Shown here piece by piece: positions 53,139-64,000 of a stretch of DNA of 64,000 bases (position 1 is its first letter; each line of letters starts with the position of its first letter). The notes below the pieces were generated by a model. The model was not told the DNA's origin and did no database searches. It saw nothing but the letters and a program-made list of their open reading frames with translations. Origin of the DNA: Agarophyton chilense (Eukaryota > Rhodophyta > Florideophyceae > Gracilariales > Gracilariaceae); contig JARGXX010000037.1 of NCBI GenBank assembly GCA_030374765.1, positions 186,001-250,000 of the forward strand, in the 5' to 3' direction. Made by a program: the position numbers and the translations under genes.

Positions 53139-54197
53139 ATGGCTGAAAGCGCGATCAAAGACTCGTTGAAATTCGCAGAGGCAGGCAAAAATGCTGTTGA
53201 GGCGGGCAACTACGTTGACGCTGCCAGATCGTTTGCCTCTGCCTCAGAGGTATGTATGAAAGGGCTTTTAGAACTATATTGTGCACATGCAAGCTCGCTG
53301 ATGTCTGTAGAAGAATATGATCAAGCAAGGAAAGTTGCTGAACAGGCAATCAAGATTGCTCCGAGCCATAGTCAGTCTTGGTACTGGAAAGGAGCGGCAC
53401 TTCTCAAGCTGAGCCGCCGCGAAGACGCGAAGTTTTCCTTTCAGAAAGCGGCAATGTTCGAGAGTGATCTTGTGAAGAAAACCAATTATATTGACTGGGT
53501 GAATCGATGTGAAGAGGAACCGATGGAAGTCATTGATGGGACTGCAAAGACCGTGGATTCAAAGGATTGCTCGAGTCCTAAACCCTCTCCTGAGACGACA
53601 CCACGTGACGCTTTTCAAGGCGAGATATCGAAACCAATCACAACTCGAAGGGAATGGTATCAGTCCGCAACGTATGTAAACATTGATATATATGCTAAGA
53701 ATGTGGAAAAAGACCGCAGCACGGTAGTTTTCGAAGAAAACCGAATCCATGTCACATTAGCCCGGCCCAATATGGACGATTACTTTTTTAGGGCGGAGTT
53801 GTTCGCGCCGATTGTAACTTCGGAGAGCTCTTGGAGTGCAAGCCGATTCAAGGTAGAGTTAAAGCTGAGAAAATATCGGCAGGGAGAAGTTTGGAAGGCT
53901 CTGGATAGAGAAGCTCAAGTTCTTTCAGCTCAAGCCCAAGCTGGACAGGAGTCTATTAGACGCCGGGATCAGCAAGAGGCTCGTCAGCGCGGACTCACGT
54001 CATTTGCCGAGAGTGAATTGCAGAATTATAAAGAAGATGACAGTGCTATGTCTTTGTTTCGCACGATTTATAAAGACGCTGATGACGATATGCGGCGGGC
54101 AATGATGAAAAGCTACAGTGAAAGTGGAGGAAAGGTGTTGTCAACGAACTGGGATGAAGTGCGGAAAGAGAAGGTCACGTACAAGGATGAAGAATAG
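53139..54197 (+). CDS. SGT1: SGT1-like cochaperone (TPR-CS-SGS)
   Basis: A 352-residue intronless protein from ATG 53139. Domain order: tetratricopeptide repeats at ~1-120 (AGNYVDAARSFASASEVC, EYDQARKVAEQAIKIAP, SWYWKGAALLKL), a linker, a CS domain at ~168-255 that opens with REWYQSATYVNIDIYAKNV and includes VELKLRK, and an SGS domain at ~300-352 (LFRTIYKDADDDMRRAMMKS, SGGKVLSTNWDEV). SGT1 links HSP90 to client complexes, including SCF/kinetochore components and, in plants, NLR immune receptors with RAR1. All three domains are complete. Length matches plant SGT1 (~350). Confidence 0.95.
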   Translation: MAESAIKDSLKFAEAGKNAVEAGNYVDAARSFASASEVCMKGLLELYCAHASSLMSVEEYDQARKVAEQAIKIAPSHSQSWYWKGAALLKLSRREDAKFSFQKAAMFESDLVKKTNYIDWVNRCEEEPMEVIDGTAKTVDSKDCSSPKPSPETTPRDAFQGEISKPITTRREWYQSATYVNIDIYAKNVEKDRSTVVFEENRIHVTLARPNMDDYFFRAELFAPIVTSESSWSASRFKVELKLRKYRQGEVWKALDREAQVLSAQAQAGQESIRRRDQQEARQRGLTSFAESELQNYKEDDSAMSLFRTIYKDADDDMRRAMMKSYSESGGKVLSTNWDEVRKEKVTYKDEE

Positions 54198-55892
54198 AAC
54201 ATGAACGCACTCTCAATAATCGTGACTGCGGCATGTACAAGATCAGAAAGAACTAACATCGTTAGCCTTACACTACAAAAGAAAACTATGTAGTCTATCT
54301 AACATTTCCGTTTGTGGTAAGCTGGTTGGGAACAGATGAGCTTGGGCAGCCCAAAAAGTTGCTTTTGTCTTCTTACCCGTGACGTTTTCACCCAATTCCG
54401 AGGACTAACAAAGTACGATCTACTACAGGTGATTCTGTCTCCCCACGAAGGCTGATACCTTTTTTATCGTGTTTCACTCAATCACTGAAAAGATTGTGTG
54501 GTTCTTTCCCGTCGGGGCGTTAGTGTGTGTCATCGCGATTTGTTGGTTCAGGAGCACTGAAGAACAACATGCTCCCCTATTTTCTTCACATTGGTCCTGC
54601 TCTAGCATTGTACGGTTTTTTGTTAGCCTAAGATGCTGATGGATGCAGGCTTTGTTGGTATCGCCCGTGGTTTTCAGCAAAAAACGTACATTTAACTACC
54701 TGTGAGTGATGGGGGTTATGTTTGTTGGGTATCTTTTTCTCACCAACACCCTGTTTCCATTGATGGAAATCTGCTTGAAGGCTACTTTATTCATTATCCT
54801 CTCAGAAAGGAAGACAAAGATCTCAATAATGACAGATTTCCTTGAGCATGCCCTGAAAAGTTAGTTCTTTAGGACTAAAAGTATTGATACGTCTTGAGTT
54901 GGATCATAATTTCCTCAAAGGAACTGTTTATTTCTCGGAGAAGGCGAAGAGCTTGGTTTCGGCTGCCGGTTTCCGTCAAAAGTCGTGGCAAACTAAAGAA
55001 GCACGCTCATACGGCTAAAACCCTTGTTTTTCCCCATGCAGTCAGGGATGAGTTTCCGTTGATGAACTCGCTAGTCTTTCTTGAAATTGTTTTTATTAAT
55101 CAAAGTGGCACTTAGACGACGTCGAGGAGGACAAAAAACAAGGAGAGAGATGGCAATGTTTTCGAGCTTTTTGAGGCGAGGCCATCATCCAGCACAGCCA
55201 TTTTATCTATGGTCTTTCTCGTGTCTTGAGCGTTCCTTAATTCCATGATGTCGTTTCACGTCTTTCGGACAGTTATATTGTTCAGGAAGGGCTTGATTTC
55301 TGTTGGAGCTCACTACTAGTACAGCTGTCCACATTCCTCTAGTGTCTGGCCTGACACTTTTATAGCCTAGTGGTTGTCACAAATTCTGCAACATGATGCT
55401 ATGCAAAATTAATCGGATATAAAGGTACTAAAAATCATCGCTTCTCTAGCGTGGTATTTTATAGAGATTGCTGAGTGATGGGTTCATGAACAAATATTCT
55501 CATCGGATTGCGTTTTGCTCAATGAATTGTAATTAGATTGTAGGTCGCATAAGGGTTTCCAATCTATTGGAAAGATTCCGGTGAAAAAGTCCATCGCATC
55601 CATATCGGATGGGACTGATCCCTGTGCGCAGTACTCTCAATTGAACACTGTATCTACACTATCGGTAAGTTACGGATCTCTAGGTCCCTGAATTTCCAGC
55701 CCTCTCACACTGCTGGACATTCGAATGATATCCCTCACGCCTCATTGAATACAGGCAGAGAACAAAAACACTAAACTGTATCTACTTCAGCGATAGCTAT
55801 GGCCAGTGGTCTAGAAAGTAAGAGTTGCGACACGAGATACATTTCATATCGGATCTGACGATGTCATGTAAAGTAAGGAATGCAAGTTTCAC
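54198..55892. other. Convergent intergenic region, no gene recognised
   Basis: 1.7 kb between the stop codons of SGT1 and the ER metallopeptidase; AT-rich, with only very short frames. Confidence 0.4.
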
Positions 55893-58686
55893 TCATAGCT
55901 CAACTTCTATCCCAGTTGACACACTAGTGGTTGGTGCTTCCCAGGTCTCGAACTTCAACATTCTAAGAACATCTGGGCTCCGTGAGGTCCCCAATCTGCA
56001 GCAAGTAACGCTTGCCAGCACCTTGGCACGTTGCGTTGAACCAGTCGAAGACTCACCGACAACCATCCAAAACGCCAGGTGCGGTGAACCTGCATGATGA
56101 ATCCAAGCACCCTCCTCACTTTTTTCAAGTTTCGCAGCAAAAGACCACTGTCTTACGGGCGTGTCATCTCCAACTATCATTCTCACGGCAATTTCATGAG
56201 AACCGGGGGCTGCGATGGACACCGTTATATTCCAACCCAGCTCCACTTTTTCCTCTGAAGTTACAGTGACAGCTGGGAGAGACAAATCCGGGCGTTTCTC
56301 CGTTTCGAACACATGAACTTCCTGCAAAAATCCTCGGAACGCTCTGAATGACTCGAATGGCGTACTCCTCAAACTACCCCACTCAGGGATAGGTGATATT
56401 TGTTTGTCCACAGATAGCCCTTTTACCTGACCCAAAACCCTCTCTAGTTTGAGACTCACGGGGTCCCACGAAGCAAGCCAAAGAACGGACTTCGGTTGAA
56501 GCTGAGGGGAAAAAAAATGATGAGCAGTTATTCGTTTTGGGTAAAGTGTGGTGTATTGAGTACTGTGCGAGGTTGACATCTTGGAGGAACCAATAAATAT
56601 CCACAGCGTTGTTCCAAGGCAAATTGTGAACGTGAAGAATCGAAGCCTTCGAAGTGACAAAGCATAGTAGGACAAAATTGGTAATGCTGCCCATATGTAG
56701 TGGATTAAGGCGAGAACTCCAACAATCATTGATGCAATTAGGTCATGTGGCACAGCCGTGCTTCGAATTCTGCCAAGAAGTGGAAGTGTGCTCGTCAAGG
56801 AATATTTGAGCTGCTTTGCGCCTATAAGACAGGTCATGAGCATTAGTTGAATGTGTCGCAAAACTGGGTGAATCGCCGAACCTTCCAAGGCGCATACATC
56901 GGCCGCTATTAGAAGAGCTATCGGTATATAGCTGCTCATAATGGTGAACTTCGTGAATAGAATCGCAACAGAGCTGTAGAGTAAAGTCAATGCAAAAAGC
57001 ATTTCATCATATCTTTGGCTCGATAAACGCCGCGGAAGCATCAATTGTAAAGCAGTCAACGTCCCAAAAAAGGTAGGTGGTGCGTACAACACGAAAGCCT
57101 TCTGCCATGACCCGTACCATCCCAAATTTGAGCCGAGGCCAACGCTGTAGATAAGAGCTGCAAATGAACCACTTGCCAGGGAGGCTGGTAACGTCGCCAA
57201 AAGGACAACCGCCATTCGGACACATCTAAAAAAGCCGTATATGCCCATAGCAGAAATTTTCACAATCCATATTACTACCGTAACAAAAAGCACAAGGCTG
57301 TTGATGATCCTTGCGTCGATTTCATCGTATACAACCGTGAATTTGTGAAGAATGTCAAAAAACGTTACTTTTAGGTTGCCAGTGTCCTTTTCCATTTCAC
57401 GGAAACGTTCCAATTTCCATACACGAGAAAGAGTTTTCTGAAGTGGGGATGACTCTTCATTTCCTTCCAAAAATGCGCCTATGGCATCATTCTTTCCTGC
57501 TAATTCAAGAGTTAGCTCAAGAAACATGAAACCACCGTGTCTCACGGCATTAACGTCAATATTCTCAAAATTATCATGATCTGTATGATAAATATATCCA
57601 TTATCCAACATAACGAAGTCATATCCAGGAATCCCTCCAAACTCGTCAAATACCCGATAGTCCGTTTCGGCAGGGATCATCTGCACGTTAATACATCAAG
57701 AAATCGTCAGTTTCGACCAAAAAGATTGCCTTCGTTGGATTGAAATATCTTACTTTTGAACTAAAAATATCGTTGGCTGTGACAGAAGCTGAAGGTAGTG
57801 TCACTGCCCTCGCATACGCTTTCGCAAGCCATGGATTGTCTGGACCCAATCGAAACAAGAAATACGAATCTCCAGATCCTAAGGACTCAATGTTGATGTG
57901 AGCCTGTATCGAGGGCGCCCAAGGATGTTGTTCAATGAAACTATGGGCACCCATAAGAATAGTTTCTTCAGCACCATTAAAAAGGAACACTACTGGCCTT
58001 TTCAACCCATTGAACGATCGTTTCATACGAGCAAGACTTCTTATGAGTTCCAAAGTGACACCTACACCTACCACGTTGTCATTTGCTCCGTATGCACCAA
58101 TTGCAGAGTCAATATGGGCATTGATCAGCAGAGCTTTTTCTGTGGTATCCTTTCCAAGATTTGACGGTCTGAGTCGCGCAACAACGCTGGGGATTTTATC
58201 ATATGAATTTATGAAGTACGTTGTGCCAACTGTAGTGGAAAAGCTCCCAGGACCGGAACGAAATGTATGAACGTCGAGTAGCATGCCATTGTTTTTTGCC
58301 AATTGTTTCATATCCAGAATCTCCTGTTGGACGTATTGAATGGAGTCCTCTAATGCATTCGTGCCAACATATCTCCGCTTCTCAGATATTATCCGAATAT
58401 GCTTTAAGGCTCTGCTTGTGTCAGGTAATAAACCACCATCGCCAATCTGTTTAACACGGTAGTTCAAAAAAAGGAGACAGAAGAAATTCAGTAAAAATCC
58501 GGCAACGAGCCCACCGAGTAGATGTCGAAAGTCGGATTGAGGCGAAGCGGTAGTCTCTCTTTCCTCAAGCGGTTCTGGGATGTTTTTCGTTTGGCTTTGA
58601 TGTTGATTTCGACCAGGGCTAATTGAATTTTTTTCCTGCCTAGGTCGTCTTCTCTGTCGAAGATTTGACGTGGATGACGACTCCAT
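55893..58686 (-). CDS. Endoplasmic reticulum M28 metallopeptidase (ERMP1/Fxna-like), two exons
   Basis: Exon 1 runs 58686-57754 and exon 2 57680-55893 (minus), giving 906 residues in continuous frame. The N-terminus is basic and cytosolic-looking, then a membrane anchor at ~57-76 (GLVAGFLLNFFCLLFLNY). The M28 domain spans ~85-390: AHIDSAIGAYGANDN (Zn ligands His and Asp), FLFNGAEETILMGAHSF (catalytic Glu and ligand Glu), NIESLGSGDSYFLFR, and after the junction KMIPAETDYRVF, GIPGYDFVMLDNGYIYHTDHDN (last His ligand). About eight more membrane helices and a luminal C-terminal region follow, as in ERMP1. The family processes proteins in the ER; the substrate is unknown. All metal ligands are present. 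Confidence 0.92.
57681..57753 (-). other. Intron of the ER metallopeptidase gene (73 bp)
   Basis: Minus strand TCAAAA|GTAAGA ... TTAACGTGCAG|ATGATC, phase 0. The branch-like TATTAAC is 9 nt before the acceptor. An in-frame stop inside the intron would otherwise cut the protein before the last zinc ligand. Confidence 0.9.
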
Positions 58687-59880
58687 CGCAGATCTAGTTC
58701 AGAAATTTGTTGAACACTGATCTAAAACGGAAGTAATTCATCCACTTTTCGCTACACGGTGTGAGTTCTTTAGTGGGTCGCTAAGAGGTCTGTGATGTGA
58801 GAAAACTAGTATCTCGCAATTTCTCCCGGCATTCTCACGGCTCTGCGAAAAAAAGGATAAACTATTCGATTCGGGGAGTTACGGCTTGCAGATTTACAGA
58901 CCAGAGACCGTGTACGCCCCCCAGAAATGCGCGAAATTGGGCAGTAGTTGGGAGGTCTGCCAATGCAAAATTTTCACAGCATATTTCATCTAGGCACAAC
59001 TTTTCAGACTCGTACGCCTGCAAAAACTTGTGTGGACTCAAGAGCATTTGTGTGACAAGGGTCAGGGTACGACTCACAGCGACCACCATGGCGTTGCAGC
59101 CGGACTTAACGCGCACGGCCTGCCGCGGTCGCGCGTTCTCACTTATAGTAGTTGTAGAGGAACTTTGGAAACGGCAATGCAACGCAAGCAAATTCGCGTT
59201 TTTGTCTTCAGGGCATGTTGCCGTTTTTCGCTGTACAGGATCTACGCAATTTGAACGAGCAAGATCGCGTTCTTGCTCACATTATTTGCATTTCAAACAG
59301 CCATTCTGCGTTTTGCTCTAGTTTTTATGAAGACCAAGAGTGTTTCTTCAACTTTCGCTTCAACATTGAGCGGATGGTGCTTGCACTAGCTTGCCCAGGT
59401 GCTGAGACGGATACGAGCTGTACGCGTTAGAGTTGTAACTATCTTAGCCACCTGCTTTAGGCTTCGCCATATGTCCTTCTCTACTAAATCGGCAAACTCG
59501 GAGCTTGTTTTTGGCAGTTAAAGGCCTCATTTATCGGGCATATATTGGAAAGCACTGTGTAATTCTTATTATGAGATCTTTTGCAGCTTATCTGTGATCT
59601 TTATGAAACAAAATCCAGCTAAGTACGCGCTTGAAATCTTTGACAAATCACGTTTATATAAAAGACAGTTATTTGTAGTTGTTAACTAAAAACACGTACA
59701 CAACAGCTTGGGAAGCACCAAGATAAACGCAAATATTATTTTAAGTAACAATCGCACAGGCTTAATTTGAGAAATGGCTATATTTGAGAAAGCGTCAAGA
59801 CTACAAATTAGAAGCGCACCTCATCCGTCCATACAATGAACGAAGAGAATCCGACTCTCTCCGGTCTCTTTCTTGACTCT
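58687..59880. other. Upstream region of the ER metallopeptidase gene
   Basis: Contains overlapping short frames on both strands around 58860-59320, one with a strong ATG context on each strand (ACCACCATGG plus; GCCATGG minus), but no recognised family. AT-rich towards 59880. Confidence 0.35.
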
Positions 59881-59899
59881 CAAGACCAGCCCAAACCCC

Positions 59900-60860
59900 C
59901 TCTCTTTTAAGATAACAATATGCCTAAGTCTATGCGAACACAGACGGCTGGACACAATCGTAGTGCGGAAAAGAGAGAACACTAGCAAACGGCCCCCCAA
60001 AAGGCTTTACAACTTCTTCAACAAAATTGTAAAGTGTTCAACGTTGCGCAGTGTAGTCTCTCTCAGTCCACTATATATCGCATACGTAAAGCATGGAAGA
60101 CAAAGAACAACAACTCATTGTCTAAACTGCTTAACCCAGTCAAGTACCATCCAGAACGTCCTACTATCTTGACCCCCAATAAGCAATTGTTGTTAATAAA
60201 ACTTGGTGTGCATGCTGCAGAACGGGGATTTGCTTTTTATGTACAACACATAAAAAATACATGTCAGAGATTTCCCACGATGGCCGCAAAACGGTCAAGA
60301 AAAACAAACATTTAAATGACACTGTACGAGGTTTTCGCGAGCGAGGTCGACAAATTACGTTTCGAAACGCTGAGAATCATAGCTGTAAGTACTCCGCCGG
60401 GGAAAATATGTTTCACGTACGCACCCTGGCAGACCATTTAGAAAAACTCAAGAAAAAACATCCCGATACATTTGAAGATCCAAACCAAATATGGAATCTT
60501 GATGAAACAGCCGTGAGTGCCACGTATGGGAAACGCATCAAAGTCTTGAACTCGTCACATTTTCGTCTCGGAGATTGTAGAAATAATATTAAACACAACG
60601 GAACACATGTTACAGCTGTTTTGCTTGCGTCAGCATCAGGTGTCTTTGCTCCACCATTCTTTGTCACCCCTGGAGAAAACTGTATGCCCCGATGGAAACT
60701 GCCGATCGTGTTGGCGTCGTGGTGTTTCATTGCGGTGCAGTGATCTCGTTTTGATTGGAAGTGCACCACGAGCTCGGATTATTAGATATTTTATTTATTT
60801 TGAGTCACACATTTCGCCTTGCCAATTAGTGGCAAAGGGCTCTCGCAACGTTATAACGTA
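59900..60860 (+). mobile_element. Pogo/Tigger-type DNA transposon remnant
   Basis: A decayed transposase. Near 60015-60100 a helix-turn-helix reads VFNVAQCSLSQSTIYRIRKAWK (psq-type). A second frame from 60261 carries NLDETAV, with the first DDE aspartate at codon 60501, and GTHVTAVLLASASGVFAPPFFV, the DDE_1 (pogo/CENP-B) core strand. The two parts lie in different frames and the second stops at 60743, before the later catalytic acids. No terminal inverted repeats were found. A non-autonomous, dead copy. Confidence 0.75.
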
Positions 60861-60861
60861 G

Positions 60862-61102
60862 CGGCGCTAACGCCGTAGACACGAAAAAAGGGAGACAAGA
60901 GGAATAATAGTAAAGAACGTTCTTTCGACATCTTTACTAACAAACACGAAGAGACGCGTTTGCCTCTGTGTGCCCATCACCGTTGGATTGCCTTCACAAA
61001 TTCACGTAAATTGTGTTACGTGCAAAGCGCAATCTTTTGCAACAAACGCGTTCAAACGACAATCCGGATTCTTGAGCGCTGTTTGTTTTGATCATTTAAC
61101 AA
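60862..61102. other. Junction between DNA transposon and LTR element
   Basis: 240 bp holding a short hairpin (CGGCG-CTAA-CGCCG near 60865) and a perfect 14-bp palindrome AAAGAACGTTCTTT at 60912-60925, whose centre resembles a heat-shock GAAnnTTC pair. It may be the end of the 5' LTR or leader of the element that follows; the LTR borders and primer site were not resolved. Confidence 0.4.
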
Positions 61103-62929
61103 ATGGCTTCTACTCGATCGAGTACTATATCGCGCTATGAGCGCCTTCGACGTTCGACTACTATTGTTGAGCCAACTACCGAGACAGGCAAGGTCTTACG
61201 TGACTTTGCACTTTACACGTTGACCCTTTTTCCTGTTGCTGAAGAGGATGGTTCCTCGATCACTCTGACTCCAACACGTAAACGAGATGTTGAGGTAACG
61301 CTGAAGAGCTTTCTGCCTTCTCCAGAGACAATCTTGGATATGGAGTTTTTCAACATGCCACTGTTTCCAGTTCGGCTTCTCAGAGACGTCGCCGAGATAT
61401 ACGATTTGAGTGGCATACCAGAAGAACTTACTATTACCCTTCACTTGGAATCACGAGAGACCACAAACCGCTCGTTGATGACTCATGTCTGGTTTTTGTA
61501 TTTCTTGGAAGCATCCACTGAAACCATGGAGCAAGGAGTCGCACTTTACCACCGCAGTAGATTTGCCTCCCGCCTAGCTCACTCTAATGAACTGTCAAAC
61601 CTTGCTCACCCTCGCTCTACGGCTGCCCAGCAGATGAGCGAAGAAAGGAACCAGAGACCAATCGAACATGAGCAGGATCCTGTAATCATTTCTGGCGGAG
61701 AAGCCGGAAGCCAGCCTGTCGGAAACAATGCGTCATTATTAGGAAATAACCAGCATGGAGCGCGCCCATCGTATCGTTCGAGCGAGAACAACTTGGCTGG
61801 GAAATCTGGTATTTCAGAAGATACGAGAAAGGCGAGTTATGTTTTCCACCATTTCAAGGACAATAGGTTCAAAGTAGAGTTAACTCAGTCAATCGAGCTG
61901 ACGTTACGCGACTATAATGTGTGCGCTCGTCAACATCGACTGACACCGTCACAGAAGACCGACTACTTTGTCAATATACTGGATGGTCCAGCACGTACAT
62001 TCTTCTTCAATAACGCAAGAGATGATATGACTTTCGAAGATATGGCTAATCTTATGATTGACGAGTACAATAGTAACTCACGCCAGCTTCAAGTTTATGG
62101 TATCCTCAACAATCTTCGAATCGAGAAAGTTATGGTCGAGAATGAACTCAGTACTGCCTCCGACGAATTAACTAAGGTAGTAAGTACCATAGAAGAGCTG
62201 GCACCGCAATGTCCCCCTCACTTCCGCTTCCAGGCCCATAAGATTGGATACCTTCGAAATGCAGTTCTTGGATCTTCATGGGCAAGGCTACCAGTAAGCA
62301 ACATTGTAACTCTAAAATACACGTTCAATGGCTTCATCACCGCCCTCAGAGAAAGTCTTCAACTTGAAGAAGAAATCAGGGAAATCAATAAGACTCCTGG
62401 GACGCATATTGTGAGTAGAGAGATGTTGTATCAGCAGTATGGACGGAACCCAAAATTTGTCCGCAAACATCCATCTCAAAGGAACCCCTGTATCAATCAG
62501 AAGCTTACCAATGGTGGTGCACCTCCTCGTTTCCCCCCACGAAGCGTTGAAGAAAGTCGCCGACGAAATGAATGCCATAAATGTCACGGACAATGGCAAC
62601 CAGGCCACCGTTGTAAACCTGGTGCCATCCGCAACCTTGTGCGTGAAAGAATGACGAGTGGTGAGTCCGCCCTACACATTGTGTCGGACCTTGTCTTGGC
62701 AATGGAGGGAGAGACTGAAGAGGTCTCTGAAAGCAATGATGGTGACGATGCCCAGCACGGACCATGTTACGATGTTGAGGAAGTCCGCCTGTTTGACAAA
62801 CTCACAAACAACGATGAGCCTTCGGCCACGAGAGACGTCGAGAGGGCCGATGCAGAGTGGTTCACTAACCATGTGGCGGCTACCATGGGCCAAGAAGAAA
62901 CACACCCATTATCAAAGTCTTTTCAGTAG
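61103..62929 (+). CDS. Gag-type polyprotein of the LTR element
   Basis: A 608-residue frame from ATG 61103. It has no cellular homologue I recognise. A charged central region of capsid-like helices spans ~250-450, and a CCHC zinc knuckle (CHKCHGQWQPGHRC) sits at ~490-503, typical of retrotransposon nucleocapsid. It ends shortly before the protease region. Confidence 0.8.
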   Translation: MASTRSSTISRYERLRRSTTIVEPTTETGKVLRDFALYTLTLFPVAEEDGSSITLTPTRKRDVEVTLKSFLPSPETILDMEFFNMPLFPVRLLRDVAEIYDLSGIPEELTITLHLESRETTNRSLMTHVWFLYFLEASTETMEQGVALYHRSRFASRLAHSNELSNLAHPRSTAAQQMSEERNQRPIEHEQDPVIISGGEAGSQPVGNNASLLGNNQHGARPSYRSSENNLAGKSGISEDTRKASYVFHHFKDNRFKVELTQSIELTLRDYNVCARQHRLTPSQKTDYFVNILDGPARTFFFNNARDDMTFEDMANLMIDEYNSNSRQLQVYGILNNLRIEKVMVENELSTASDELTKVVSTIEELAPQCPPHFRFQAHKIGYLRNAVLGSSWARLPVSNIVTLKYTFNGFITALRESLQLEEEIREINKTPGTHIVSREMLYQQYGRNPKFVRKHPSQRNPCINQKLTNGGAPPRFPPRSVEESRRRNECHKCHGQWQPGHRCKPGAIRNLVRERMTSGESALHIVSDLVLAMEGETEEVSESNDGDDAQHGPCYDVEEVRLFDKLTNNDEPSATRDVERADAEWFTNHVAATMGQEETHPLSKSFQ

Positions 62930-62989
62930 GGCGACGAGAGCTAGTGCCTCAACACCGTCGCCCTTGTCAATGGGCAGCTTCGCATAGAA

Positions 62990-64000
62990 CTGCTCTACCG
63001 AGGCGCAAGTCCATGGGTGAGCCAGTAGAACTTAACGTCACCCAAATCTTTGTGACAAAACTTGCGAAGAAGCGTAACGGCTCCCGAGCAGAAGGATTCT
63101 GTGTCGACATTGGAGCACCGAAATCAGTCATTGGAGTTAAGGAACTAAGGCGTGTTCTCTCTCATCACAAGCTTCGACTACCGAAACTTCGCCAGCTACA
63201 GTCTCACACACGCTATAAGTTTGCTGACGCAACGTATGAGTCACTCGGACAGGCAGACATTCACCTCGCTACACCCTGGAATGTTAGTCCCATTATGGTT
63301 ACTATGGACATCGTGCAAGCGGACATTCCAGCTCTGCTTGGAATGGACATACTTGACCGCGAGTCTCTTATAGCGGACACCGTAGCCAACAGGCTCACAC
63401 ACAGGGTATGTGTGGACGATAATCAGGGCTCGCAACGTTTCGTTGACACTTGGTCTGTTCCTCTGCGCCGATCTAGGAGTGGGCACGTGTTTGCTTATAT
63501 GTATTTCCCATCGCAAATCTACTTCACAAGGGCGCAGCTAAACAAAATACATCGGCAATTCTTTCACCCAGCGGCTGACAAACTCTTTGCACTGATAAAG
63601 AGGGCAAGGCCCGAAGAAGCTACACCGCAAACATTAGAAGTTTTGAAGGACCTTAGCAGACGATGTGATCCATGTCAGAGAATACAGAATGCACCGAAGC
63701 GATTTCGGGTATCGTTCGGAGCTGAAAGCGTTCAGTTCAACGAAAGAGTTCTAATAGACATAATGTACATAAAATGTAAGCCTGTACTGCATATCGTGGA
63801 TGAAGGTACCCGCTTTTCCGCTGCCACGTTCCTGCCGGACGTATCTACAAGGACCATATGGAAGAAGATTCTCATATGCTGGATAGCTATCTATACCGGA
63901 ATCCCGAATCGAATGCTAGTAGACCAAGGTAGCGCTTTTGGTCAGCTTTTCATAGATATTGCTGCGATATCCAATATTCAAGTCGACAGAACTGGCGTGG
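62990..64000 (+). CDS. Pol region (protease, integrase) of the LTR element, runs off window
   Basis: Readable from about 63013. The aspartic protease has VDIGAPKSVIG, with PALLGMDILD as the C-terminal strand. The integrase zinc domain (HRQFFHPAADKL...CDPCQ) follows, then a core with DIMYIK and MLVDQGSAFG. The wording is close to copia-like elements of fungi and algae. No further parts are within the window. Confidence 0.75.

Larger units (their letters stand above)
61103..64000 (+). mobile_element. Ty1/copia-type LTR retrotransposon, 5' part, cut by window edge
   Basis: Gag, protease and integrase in that order, so protease-integrase precedes any reverse transcriptase, the copia order. Zinc knuckle at about 62571-62613, protease near 63101-63130, integrase zinc domain 63550-63680 and integrase core from about 63740. 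Reverse transcriptase, RNase H and the 3' LTR would lie beyond 64000. Gag and pol sit in different frames. The gag frame is long and uninterrupted, suggesting a fairly young copy, but wholeness cannot be judged from this part. Confidence 0.8.

Noticed and set aside
57688-57753. Reading exon 1 of the ER metallopeptidase through to a stop as a separate 332-residue protein
   Set aside because: GTAAGA and TTAACGTGCAG bound an intron that restores the family's KMIPAETDYRVF and the last zinc ligand.
58862-59191. Small minus-strand gene, possibly spliced (GCT|GTGAGT to TTTTTGCAG|GCG)
   Set aside because: Splice-like sites exist, but the product would be only ~55 residues with no homologue I recognise, and an equally good ATG context lies on the opposite strand.

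Overview
The window is nuclear DNA from a photosynthetic eukaryote. Several proteins carry plastid-type leader sequences (a GDT1-family cation transporter, 3-isopropylmalate dehydrogenase, a MATE transporter, a DWARF27-like protein). Genes are mostly intronless, packed one per 2-3 kb, and alternate in strand. The few introns I can place are short GT-AG introns with CTAAC/TTAAC branch-like sites. An intron-poor red alga, perhaps an early-diverging unicellular lineage, fits best, but this is inference from gene style. Other algae with complex plastids are not excluded.

Layout. 0.8-9 kb: a small four-repeat DnaJ-type zinc protein tail-to-tail with the GDT1-like transporter; two divergent WD40 genes that look like the first and second halves of one EDC4/Varicose propeller; 3-isopropylmalate dehydrogenase. 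11-21 kb: a Gln/His-rich protein with five C2H2 fingers, a 1522-residue PHD/C5HCH chromatin-type protein, and a DUF647/RUS protein. 21.4-25.4 kb is nearly empty. 25-32.6 kb: an unknown protein with three SUMO-type motifs, a spliced DWARF27-like gene, an unknown plastid-type membrane protein and a pyrimidine-nucleotide-type mitochondrial carrier. 33-43 kb: a PI4K-gamma-like kinase, a spliced GT34-like glycosyltransferase and a plastid MATE transporter. 45-51 kb: a sucrose-phosphatase-like protein with altered catalytic motifs and an apparent 3'UTR intron, guanylate kinase, a HAPSTR1/C16orf72-like protein and a BSD-domain protein. 51-58.7 kb: tafazzin, SGT1 and a spliced ER M28 metallopeptidase. 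60-64 kb: a decayed pogo-like DNA transposon followed by the 5' part of a Ty1/copia-type LTR element that runs off the window.

These are mainly housekeeping genes with no operon-like grouping. The only neighbours that suggest joint function are the two divergent EDC4-like half-propellers, which share about 1.07 kb of upstream DNA. Intergenic regions are rich in simple repeats: strand-asymmetric pyrimidine tracts, C18 and G21 runs, CA, CAG, GGC and CT repeats. Coordinates of spliced genes cover exons plus introns, with junctions given in the text. Several reading frames begin upstream at non-ATG codons; I moved those starts to the first sensible ATG.
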